A stretch of DNA of 64,000 bases from Algoriphagus locisalis (GTDB lineage Bacteria; Bacteroidota; Bacteroidia; Cytophagales; Cyclobacteriaceae): assembly GCF_900116615.1 (NCBI RefSeq), contig NZ_FPBF01000001.1, positions 353,625-417,624 on the forward strand, written 5' to 3'. Every line of letters begins with the position of its first letter. The stretch's first letter is position 1. The translations under genes and the position numbers were made by a program. Shown here piece after piece: positions 33,531 through 40,829 of this stretch. The notes under the pieces are model-generated. The model had not been told where the DNA came from. It saw only the letters and a list, made by a program, of their open reading frames with translations, and did not search any database.

Positions 33531-35585
33531 TTAACCTTTGGCTAAAACCAAACCTTCCAAATAAAGCAGAAATGTATATTCCAATGCCATTTCTTTTAGG
33601 GAGTTGAATCTTCCTGAAGCTCCCCCATGTCCAGCGTCCATATTCGTATGTAGGAAAAGCAGTTTTGAGTCTGTTTTCATTTCCCGGAGTTTTGCCACCC
33701 ACTTAGTTGGTTCCCAATATTGCACCTGACTGTCATGTAGGCCTGAGGTAATTAATAAATTCGGATATTCTTTGGCTTCCACATTATCGTAAGGAGAATA
33801 AGAAAGCATGTATTCGTAATATTCCTTATTCTTTGGGTTTCCCCATTCCTGAAATTCTCCTGTAGTCAAAGGGATACTTTCATCCAGCATAGTAGTCACT
33901 ACATCTACGAAGGGCACTGCTGCGATCAACCCATTAAACAAATCAGGACGCATATTCATCACTGCACCCATCAATAACCCTCCTGCACTTCCTCCCATGC
34001 CGTATAGGTGTGCTGCTGAGGTATATTTCTCTGCTATCAAATGCTCCGCGCAGGAGATGTAATCGGTGAAGGTATTTCGCTTTCGGAGCATTTTTCCATC
34101 TTCATACCAATTACGGCCTAGGTCTTCCCCGCCACGGATATGGGCTATTGCAAATACAAATCCTCGATCCAATAGACTTAGCCTGCTGCTGGAGAAATAA
34201 GCATCCATACTAAAGCCATATGAGCCATAGGAGTAGAGCAGGAGGGGATTTGATCCGTCTGGAGAAAATTTGTCGATTTTATAAACCAGAGAAATAGGGA
34301 CCATGACACCGTCAGATGCTTTGGCCCAGATTCTGGCCGAAGTGTATTGTGAAGCATCGTAACCGCCGATTATTTCTTGTTGCTTTAGCAAAGTCTTCTC
34401 TCTTGTGACCATGTGGTAATCAAAGGTACTTGCCGGAGTAACGAGCGAATTATAACCAAAGCGAAGGATTGAAGTGTCAAATTCCGGATTGGTACTGATC
34501 CAAGCGGTATAGGTCTCATCGTCAAATTGCAGGGTATGTGCCTGAGTACCATCCCAGGGTTTGATGTTGATTTTGCATAGCCCTTTGCTACGCTCCTGTA
34601 CCACGAGGAAGTTTGCGAAAATGTCAAAATCCTCCAGCAAAACCGTCTCCCGGTGCGGAATCACATCTTCCCAATTTTCCAACTCAGGTGAGTCGATCGG
34701 AGCTTTTACCAGTTTGAAGTTCTGAGCTTCATGATTGGTTCTGATCCAAAAGTGATCCTTGTAATGATCAGCGGCATATTCCAAGAATGGAATTCTGGAT
34801 TGCAAAACCTGAAACTCACCAGTAGGATTGCCAGCATCCAAAAACCTCATTTCGGAAGAAATAGTGCTCTCAGAATGGATTAGGATATATTTTTCAGATT
34901 TGGTTTTATGCACCACGCAAGAGAATTCCTCGTCATTTTCCTCGTAGATCAGGCGGTCTTCAGATACTAATGTTCCTAGTTTGTGGGAATAGATCTGGTA
35001 GGAGCGAAGTGTGTCTGGGTCCTGTTTGGAATAAAAAAGCGTCTCATTATCGGATGCCCAGGCAAAGTTTCCGGTGATAGCGGGAATGTGATCGGAAAGG
35101 ATTTCACCTGTCTCCAGATCTTTGAAATGGATGGCATAGATTCTTCTACCTACCTCATCAGCAGCAAATGCGAGGGTTTTGAGATCTTCCGTCGCCGCTG
35201 TTCCACCTACTTGATAATATGATTTACCTTCAGCAAGTACATTGACATCTAAGAAAATTTCTTCTTTTGCATCCATACTTTCCTTTCTCCTGCAATAGAT
35301 AGGATATTCTCCTCCTGTTTCATACTTGACGTACCAGTAGTATCCGGATTTGAGGTAAGGAACACTTTCGTCTGCTTCTTTGATCCTACCTTTCATTTCC
35401 TGAAAAAGCTCTTCCTGAAAGTCTTCCGTGGATTTAAGGCTTGTTTTGAGGTATTCGTTCTCGGCGTTTAGGTAGGCTATTACATCGGGGTTCTCCCGAT
35501 CACGCATCCAATAGTAATTGTCAATGCGCTGATGACCATGAGATTCTAAAAGCTGAGCTATTTTTTTGGCTTTAGGTGCCTGCAT
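33531..35585 (-). CDS. ptrB: Oligopeptidase B-type S9 peptidase
   Basis: The 684-aa serine peptidase has an N-terminal beta-propeller (about residues 1-400) that admits only short peptides and a C-terminal alpha/beta-hydrolase domain. The catalytic Ser lies in GMGGSAGGLLMGA (about 525), the Asp in LITSGLHDSQVQYWEP (about 610) and the His in TNMDAGHGGASGRF (about 645). RGGEDLGRNWYEDGK (about 470) is the family signature before the active site. There is no signal peptide, so it probably acts in the cytoplasm, cleaving after basic residues in the case of oligopeptidase B. It stands alone, divergent from mscL. Confidence 0.92.
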   Translation of the reverse strand: MQAPKAKKIAQLLESHGHQRIDNYYWMRDRENPDVIAYLNAENEYLKTSLKSTEDFQEELFQEMKGRIKEADESVPYLKSGYYWYVKYETGGEYPIYCRRKESMDAKEEIFLDVNVLAEGKSYYQVGGTAATEDLKTLAFAADEVGRRIYAIHFKDLETGEILSDHIPAITGNFAWASDNETLFYSKQDPDTLRSYQIYSHKLGTLVSEDRLIYEENDEEFSCVVHKTKSEKYILIHSESTISSEMRFLDAGNPTGEFQVLQSRIPFLEYAADHYKDHFWIRTNHEAQNFKLVKAPIDSPELENWEDVIPHRETVLLEDFDIFANFLVVQERSKGLCKINIKPWDGTQAHTLQFDDETYTAWISTNPEFDTSILRFGYNSLVTPASTFDYHMVTREKTLLKQQEIIGGYDASQYTSARIWAKASDGVMVPISLVYKIDKFSPDGSNPLLLYSYGSYGFSMDAYFSSSRLSLLDRGFVFAIAHIRGGEDLGRNWYEDGKMLRKRNTFTDYISCAEHLIAEKYTSAAHLYGMGGSAGGLLMGAVMNMRPDLFNGLIAAVPFVDVVTTMLDESIPLTTGEFQEWGNPKNKEYYEYMLSYSPYDNVEAKEYPNLLITSGLHDSQVQYWEPTKWVAKLREMKTDSKLLFLHTNMDAGHGGASGRFNSLKEMALEYTFLLYLEGLVLAKG

Positions 35586-35770
35586 TTTTCTTTGTTTTAA
35601 GGGTGCAATGTTAATGAAAAAAATGAACGAAGAGTTCTCTTTTCAGAATGAAAATGCTGTTTGAACAGCGCTTTTTGTTAATTAAAACACTGGGTAAAAC
35701 TCTTAACTCTTGCTTTGGAGCATATTTTTTAAAATATTCAATGATTCATATAACCATTAACCAAAATCGT

Positions 35771-36184
35771 ATGGGATTTCTTAAAGAGTTTAAAGAATTT
35801 GCTGTCAAAGGCAATGTGGTCGATCTGGCGGTTGCCGTGATTATTGGCGGCGCATTTGGTAAGATCGTCGCTTCTTTTGTCAAGGATATCGTGATGCCAC
35901 CAATAGGAGTATTGCTGGGAGGTATGGAATTTACCGATTTGGCCATCGTGCTCAAGGAAAGTAGTGTTGGACCTGCTGGGGAAGAACTAGGCCCTGTTCT
36001 ACTTACTTACGGTATTTTCATTCAAAATGTGGTTGATTTTATCATTGTAGCTTTTGTGATATTTATAGCTGTGAAAGCCATGAATAGCATGAAAAAGAAG
36101 GAAGAAGCTGCTCCAGCACCCCCTCCTGCACCTCCAAAATCTGAAGTGCTATTAGAAGAAATTAGAGATCTTTTGAAAAAGTAA
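35771..36184 (+). CDS. mscL: Large-conductance mechanosensitive channel
   Basis: The 137-aa inner-membrane channel opens under turgor stress. I chose the ATG at 35771 because [33 protein letters not shown] is the standard MscL N-terminus; a longer reading back to 35648 would add 41 residues not found in the family. There are two membrane helices (about 15-45 and 75-103), with a periplasmic loop between them, and a C-terminal cytoplasmic helix with a Pro/Ala-rich linker ([23 protein letters not shown]). The gene ends at a terminator shared with the convergent Spy-like gene. Confidence 0.95.
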   Translation: MGFLKEFKEFAVKGNVVDLAVAVIIGGAFGKIVASFVKDIVMPPIGVLLGGMEFTDLAIVLKESSVGPAGEELGPVLLTYGIFIQNVVDFIIVAFVIFIAVKAMNSMKKKEEAAPAPPPAPPKSEVLLEEIRDLLKK

Positions 36185-36189
36185 GTAAT

Positions 36190-36221
36190 TAAAAAAAGCG
36201 GCGATGAAGCCGCTTTTTTTA
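36190..36221. terminator. Bidirectional terminator between mscL and the Spy-like gene
   Basis: The stem AAAAAGCGGC / GCCGCTTTTT with a 6-base loop has a T run on each strand. Confidence 0.88.
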
Positions 36222-36659
36222 ATTCTTGTCATCCTCTCTTCGTCTTTGCCAAATATGTCTGGCAAATTCTCTATTGATGCCATCCAATCGAATAATCTGA
36301 TTATAGGTGATCACGTCTGAGAGATCCTTGACGAATTTTTCTTCGTCAACAATCATTTGGCGCTGAATTTCAAATTTCTTAGAAATTCTACTTTTAGCTT
36401 CTGCTTCGCTTAAGTCCAGGTCTCTCGTTCTTCCTAGGGCCGACATTTCTTTGAGGCTTTTCTCTCTAGAATCATTGAAGACGTTGTAAATAGGCCAGAA
36501 TTTTTGTGCTTGTTCTGGCTTTAGGTCTAATCTAGTAGTGATAAAGGCTACTCTTGCAGCTTCTAGTTTTTCTCTGTCATATCCACCTTCGGGGCGTTGG
36601 GCCATGGTGGGGCCAATGGCAAGGAAAAACATAAGTGCTATTACTATGTATTTTTTCAT
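36219..36659 (-). CDS. Periplasmic Spy/CpxP-like protein
   Basis: The 146-aa protein has a signal peptide (MKKYIVIALMFFLAIGPTMAQ) and a highly charged helical body (ARVAFITTRLDLKPEQAQKFWPIYNVF...REKSLKEMSAL...ISKKFEIQRQMIVDEEKFVKDLSDVI). The LxLKPEQAxxFWPIY motif resembles the LTxxQ repeats of Spy/CpxP and heavy-metal sensor proteins; periplasmic chaperone or stress sensing is a reasonable guess. It is the third gene after an ECF sigma/anti-sigma pair on the minus strand, though a dispersed-element copy (36660-36778) lies between them directly before its ATG. Confidence 0.78.
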   Translation of the reverse strand: MKKYIVIALMFFLAIGPTMAQRPEGGYDREKLEAARVAFITTRLDLKPEQAQKFWPIYNVFNDSREKSLKEMSALGRTRDLDLSEAEAKSRISKKFEIQRQMIVDEEKFVKDLSDVITYNQIIRLDGINREFARHIWQRRREDDKN

Positions 36660-36778
36660 ATGTGAATAATTTGTCTTTCAAAGGCCATAACCTGTCCCGT
36701 GACGAAGGATACGGGATGGAATCTCGGATGGTGATTAATCATTCCCTTGTGTGCCGTTTTCGACATTCTCGATTTCAT
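36660..36778 (-). repeat. Dispersed start-codon-associated element, copy C
   Basis: Read on the minus strand it runs from atgaaatcgagaatgtcg through gattccatcccgtatccttc to acgggacaggttatggcc and abuts the ATG of the Spy-like gene. The hairpin TCCCGT/ACGGGA lies in its middle. It fills exactly the gap between the anti-sigma-like gene and the Spy-like gene. Confidence 0.8.
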
Positions 36779-36782
36779 AATC

Positions 36783-37142
36783 TTAATACCAATTTTGATC
36801 ATTTTCACTTAGATCCTCAACTTCGTAAACCATTTCCTCGGCAAGAATCTGATCCAAAATTTCCTCTGGATTATCTACCATAGTCAGGACATCTTCAGCT
36901 GTCCAATACTGACTTTCTATGTATAAATTAACTTCTTCATCCATAGCAAGCGTTTCAAATTGGGAAGTAGATGTATTGAACTGCCAGACTCCCAAGCTGA
37001 TTATCAGAATAGCGGCAGCTGCGGCGTATTTCATCCAGTGAAAAGACCTGTTTGGTTGGATTCTATCCATTATCCTTTCGGGGAGACTTTCGAAGTAATT
37101 ATCGGGTGCCTTGAAATCCTTGATTTTTGGAATTTTTTGCAT
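36783..37142 (-). CDS. Small membrane protein, likely anti-sigma factor
   Basis: The 119-aa protein has a cytoplasmic N-terminus (MQKIPKIKDFKAPDNYFESLPERIMDRI), one membrane helix (WMKYAAAAAILIISLGVWQF, about residues 36-55) and an acidic periplasmic tail. The FKAPDNYFESLPERI phrase recurs in Bacteroidota proteins encoded beside ECF sigma factors, and the single-helix layout is that of an anti-sigma factor, so that role is inferred. It follows the sigma-factor gene by 33 bases in the same direction. Confidence 0.75.
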   Translation of the reverse strand: MQKIPKIKDFKAPDNYFESLPERIMDRIQPNRSFHWMKYAAAAAILIISLGVWQFNTSTSQFETLAMDEEVNLYIESQYWTAEDVLTMVDNPEEILDQILAEEMVYEVEDLSENDQNWY

Positions 37143-37175
37143 GTCGTACTTTAGACTGGGTTGAGGGTCAATAGT

Positions 37176-37724
37176 TTATTCTAAGGATAAGGATTGTTCG
37201 ATTTTTTTCACAGCATGATGATAACTGGCTTTGAGAGCCCCTACACTCGTGCCGGTGATTTCTGACATTTCCTCATAGGTTAGTTCTTCTTGATATTTCA
37301 GATGAAATACGAGCCGTTGTTTGTCAGGAAGTGTAAGCAATGCTTTCTGTAGTAAGCGCTGTATTTCGTCTCCATCCACATTTCCCGGTTGGTCTATGTA
37401 GGATTCTAATTTCTCCTGATGATCATCTATAGAGAAGAAGTACCTTTTTTTCTTCTTTTCTAAGAAAGTCAATGATTCATTGGTCGCAATTCTATACAGC
37501 CAGGTAAAGAGGCTTGACTGTCCCTGGAATTTCCCGATGTACTGATGAGCTTTGATAAAGGTATTTTGGGTGATGTCATCAGCATCTTCATGTATCAAAA
37601 CCATTCTTCGGATGACTTGATAAACTCGCTTTTGGTAAACCTGGATTAGTTGCCTAAAACCCATATCCCTGGTTTTGGGGTTTTGTATGAGTTGGAGGAT
37701 TTCCTGGTCACCTTTAGTATTCAT
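37176..37724 (-). CDS. ECF RNA polymerase sigma factor
   Basis: The 182-aa sigma factor has region 2 (about residues 20-85: FRQLIQVYQKRVYQVIRRMVLIHEDADDITQNTFIKAHQYIGKFQGQSSLFTWLYRIATNESLTFL) and region 4 (about 125-180: LLTLPDKQRLVFHLKYQEELTYEEMSEITGTSVGALKASYHHAVKKIE, with its helix-turn-helix). It heads an operon with a putative anti-sigma protein and a Spy-like periplasmic protein, suggesting envelope-stress control. It is unrelated to the sigma factor at 15893, which belongs with the SusCD genes. Confidence 0.93.
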   Translation of the reverse strand: MNTKGDQEILQLIQNPKTRDMGFRQLIQVYQKRVYQVIRRMVLIHEDADDITQNTFIKAHQYIGKFQGQSSLFTWLYRIATNESLTFLEKKKKRYFFSIDDHQEKLESYIDQPGNVDGDEIQRLLQKALLTLPDKQRLVFHLKYQEELTYEEMSEITGTSVGALKASYHHAVKKIEQSLSLE

Positions 37725-37828
37725 TCGCCTTTTAGACCCAAGATACAGAAAAGGGTTTAGTGAAGATGTTATTATTCAAGCTTACAGCTTGATTTTCAGC
37801 GCAAAAAAAAAATCAGAATTTACTGATC

Positions 37829-38749
37829 CTAAATCTCTAGGATATAATCCAGAATGCCGGCATTCTTTCCTTTTGGTCTGGTGACTAAAAGCGGAATGCT
37901 GTCATTGTATTGGATCAATCGCTCTGCCATACTGCCTATGAATAGCGCTGTGGCAGCAGTCCTCCCTTTTGCACCTATGATAATGCCATCTGCATCGATT
38001 TCTTTTGCCTTTGCTACGATCTCTTCTACCGGATCGTCATTCACATCCTGCGTATAGACAGGGGTTATTTTATTGCCTTTGGTGTCAATTTTACGGATGA
38101 ACTTTTTGTAGTTGATCTCAGCATGCATGCGCATGATTTGTGTGAATTCATCGTAGGTCTTGCCAGTATAATGATATCCTGATGGGACTGTGAATACGTT
38201 TTGACACACAATCTCAAGTCCACCATGCTTTTCTGCAATCATGATTGCTTCTTCCAAAGCATCCTTAGAATAATCTGAGAAGTCGCTAGGAACGAGCAGG
38301 CGTTTCATTTTGGTGACTGAACCTTCTGGGACGATTAATAGAGAACAACTGGCGCGCCTGGCAAGACGGGTGGAAGCCACACCTGTGCCGGGAAGGTGCA
38401 CTTTTCTCCCGATAAGAATCATATCGGCGGATTTTTCCTCGGCTAGCTTCAGTATTTTCTTAGAGAGAGATCCCTCTTTTACGATGTAGTTAAGAGATAT
38501 TCCTTTAGGATTTTTGAAATGTTCATTAACCACAGACTCCATGGCTTCCTGTCTTTCGTTGACCATGTTTTCTACCAAATTCGGGAACTCCTCAAGCACC
38601 TCTTTAGGAATACTGAGGTTCTTGATCACATTTACGAAGTAGATTTTTTTGGTTTGGTTTACCTGAGCAATAAAAGCTGCATGCTGAATCAGCGTCTGAT
38701 CCAGCGATGTTTGATCCAGGCAAACGACCATTTTTTTAATCAAATACAT
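37829..38749 (-). CDS. Tandem-domain universal stress protein
   Basis: The 306-aa cytoplasmic protein has two USP domains (about residues 1-145 and 150-295). The C-terminal domain keeps the nucleotide-binding G-x2-G-x9-G-S signature (GAKGRTAATALFIGSMAERLI), while in the first domain the equivalent region (GRKVHLPGTGVASTRLA) is less standard. It may bind ATP or act as a stress-responsive scaffold. A start at the ATG six codons further in (MVVCLDQ) is also possible. It is a single gene here, with a second USP at 44022. Confidence 0.88.
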   Translation of the reverse strand: MYLIKKMVVCLDQTSLDQTLIQHAAFIAQVNQTKKIYFVNVIKNLSIPKEVLEEFPNLVENMVNERQEAMESVVNEHFKNPKGISLNYIVKEGSLSKKILKLAEEKSADMILIGRKVHLPGTGVASTRLARRASCSLLIVPEGSVTKMKRLLVPSDFSDYSKDALEEAIMIAEKHGGLEIVCQNVFTVPSGYHYTGKTYDEFTQIMRMHAEINYKKFIRKIDTKGNKITPVYTQDVNDDPVEEIVAKAKEIDADGIIIGAKGRTAATALFIGSMAERLIQYNDSIPLLVTRPKGKNAGILDYILEI

Positions 38750-39184
38750 AAAGCGCCAAAGGGTTAAGTTTGCAAATTTAATATTAAAAGGAGTAAAACT
38801 TTAGGTCTCTACTAAGATAAAATTCCGAAATAAATCAATTTTTAAGTTAAATGCGCTTGCAATCGATTGTGAGTGCAAGAAAGAGAAAATTTTATTCTGA
38901 GTTAAATCGCTGAAGTACATTGTCTTTTCTAAGGTTTATCCTGCATGATCGTAATCATCTAGGGAAATCGCCAACCTGCCGTGTAATAAATCGTATATTT
39001 GCAGAGTCCGGGTCGCCGACATGTTCAAACTTCACAAATTACAAATTTACCGAGTGAAGCCCTTCCCAAAAACAGGCCTCATCCCGCATCTGCGGGACCT
39101 CGTCCTATAAACGGTCAGGATAACAGTGGAAGTTTGCGGTTTACAGGCAGCTCAAATCTTGTCAAGTAGGAGGTTTGCAACACT
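38750..39184. other. Non-coding gap with possible structured RNA
   Basis: No gene is seen. A TAnnTTTG-like box (TATATTTG, 38994-39001) precedes about 180 bases rich in potential stems: CTTCAC/GTGAAG flanking AAATT/AAATTT and the perfect hairpin TCCCGCA-TC-TGCGGGA (about 39082). No clear -33 element is found. The sequence does not match the conserved cores I know for SRP RNA, RNase P RNA or tmRNA. Confidence 0.4.
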
Positions 39185-40660
39185 CTAAGATCCGGACTTT
39201 TTTATTCTATTTTTTATCCATGCCCATTCTTCAGTTCCCACACCTAGTATTCCTGACCAAAACCAATAAAAACCAAGGATCAACAAACTGGTAATAATGA
39301 TATTAGGAATAGGAGATAGGGTAAATGAACCAGCAAGGGTAGGACTATAGGTTATAACTCCCACAAAAATTATTTTTAACGTTTCCTTCGAAAATGGATC
39401 AAAACCTAATTTGATCCTTAGGAATAGGTATTTTACAAAATTGAATAAAAACATCACCGCAACCGAGGCTAGGGCTGCTCCTTCTATACCGTAGAGTGGG
39501 ATAAGGAGGTAATTCAATGCTACGATTAAGACACTCATCCCAATTGTCGCTATCAGATTGAATCGGTAATGATTGGAGAAAACAAGAATTTCACCATTCA
39601 CTGAGAAAACTACGTCAAGTAATTTTCCCAACCCTATTAAAACCACCACATATTTACCAGATTCATAGATTTCCCGGTTTGGTATAAAATAATAGATGGC
39701 ATCTAAGTTTGCCCAAACTCCTAGGAAAAGTAGGAGGCAGATGTAGAGTTGACGGTTTGATATTTGCTTATAAAGTGTATTTATTTCTTCGAGATTGCCT
39801 TTGGCAAAATGGTCTGCAATAACTGGCATCACTACTTGTGATATCGCTCTCCGGGGAAGTTCTATTACCATCGCCATGCTGAATGCAATGGTGTAAATGG
39901 CATTAGCTTCAAGACTGATCATAGAACTCACCATAATGCTGTCAATCTTCATGATCAAGGTAGAAGCAGCAGTGGCCAAGAAAGTAACCAAACTAAACTG
40001 AACAAAAGAGGTACGAAAACCTTTGGGAAAAGTGTTCCAGCGAAAGTCAAACTTCAAAACTCCCAGCCAAAGTAAATACACTAGAACCCCCAAAAAAGCC
40101 AGTCCATAAACTGCCACTAGGCCCTGCATCACTTGCGGGAAGCTGATCCATTTCAGCAGATATGCTCCGACGAGAACCCCGGTTAGTAGCCGCAGAAAAA
40201 CCTCCCGGAAGAGGGTGGGAACTGCAACTTTCACAAACGAACGGCTGTATGCATCTAATATGCTACTCAAAAGCGCAAATAGTGTGATCAATAGAACTAC
40301 CCCGAAAAAGTCTAGTACTTCGGGAGAATTGACGGCAAAGAGATCGATGATCTGCGTTCTAAAACCTAGGAATATGGCGCTTACCAGCGCAAAGCCTACC
40401 ATGGAAAAGACTAGCCCGTAACTAAGGAAAGCCGATTGATTGGATTTGAGCTGGGGGAAAAAGCGCGTGATCCCATGACCTACGCCCAATTGTGCAAAGG
40501 GAACGAAAAGTAAACCTAAATCTTGGATTGTTCGGAAGGCACCTAATTGAGATGCATCTAGGGCATAGGGGTAGAGCCAAAGGACATTAACATATCCTAT
40601 GACTACGCCCAGGTAAGAAAAAATGGTGGTTTGAATACTCTGCTTGGCTACTTTGCCCAT
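39185..40660 (-). CDS. Polysaccharide flippase (MOP superfamily, Wzx-like)
   Basis: The 491-aa protein has about 14 hydrophobic segments and opens with IQTTIFSYLGVVIGYVNVLWLYPYALDASQLGAFR, the typical start of Wzx/MviN-like flippases. Charged residues lie in the early loops (GHGITRFFPQL, about residue 62). It is expected to translocate lipid-linked oligosaccharides. The polysaccharide cluster at 5-15 kb has no flippase in the window, so this one could serve it although it lies 24 kb away, but a role in another glycan is equally possible. It stands alone. Confidence 0.88.
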   Translation of the reverse strand: MGKVAKQSIQTTIFSYLGVVIGYVNVLWLYPYALDASQLGAFRTIQDLGLLFVPFAQLGVGHGITRFFPQLKSNQSAFLSYGLVFSMVGFALVSAIFLGFRTQIIDLFAVNSPEVLDFFGVVLLITLFALLSSILDAYSRSFVKVAVPTLFREVFLRLLTGVLVGAYLLKWISFPQVMQGLVAVYGLAFLGVLVYLLWLGVLKFDFRWNTFPKGFRTSFVQFSLVTFLATAASTLIMKIDSIMVSSMISLEANAIYTIAFSMAMVIELPRRAISQVVMPVIADHFAKGNLEEINTLYKQISNRQLYICLLLFLGVWANLDAIYYFIPNREIYESGKYVVVLIGLGKLLDVVFSVNGEILVFSNHYRFNLIATIGMSVLIVALNYLLIPLYGIEGAALASVAVMFLFNFVKYLFLRIKLGFDPFSKETLKIIFVGVITYSPTLAGSFTLSPIPNIIITSLLILGFYWFWSGILGVGTEEWAWIKNRIKKSGS

Positions 40661-40711
40661 GAGCCTAAAAGTATCAAAAAACTAGCATTATGAGATTATT
40701 TGACACAAAAA

Positions 40712-40828
40712 TCAGGGTTTGGCGCATTTGTCACAGCCTGCTTCAGTTTTTGATTTGAAGAAATACTTTTTCACCAAAAACCCCAAAGCTGCTAAAATAA
40801 GTACTCCTACTACGATTTCCTGCCACAT
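40712..40828 (-). CDS. FeoB-associated Cys-rich membrane protein
   Basis: A 38-aa protein that I translated by hand: MWQEIVVGVLILAALGFLVK, then KYFFKSKTEAGCDKCAKP. One N-terminal membrane helix is followed by a basic linker and a C-terminal C-x2-C (CDKC). This matches the small Cys-rich protein encoded after feoB in many Bacteroidota, which may assist ferrous iron transport. It begins 1 base after the feoB stop, so it belongs to the feoAB operon. Confidence 0.85.
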   Translation of the reverse strand: MWQEIVVGVLILAALGFLVKKYFFKSKTEAGCDKCAKP

Positions 40829-40829
40829 A

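Noticed and set aside
35648..35770. N-terminal extension of MscL
   Set aside because: The extra 41 residues do not resemble any MscL, whereas the ATG at 35771 gives the standard N-terminus.
38994..39184. SRP RNA, RNase P RNA or tmRNA in the flippase-side gap
   Set aside because: None of the conserved cores (GGAAGGAAGCA, GAGGAAAGTCCGGGC, tmRNA end) is present; AGTCCGG at the left also matches the flippase gene end by chance.
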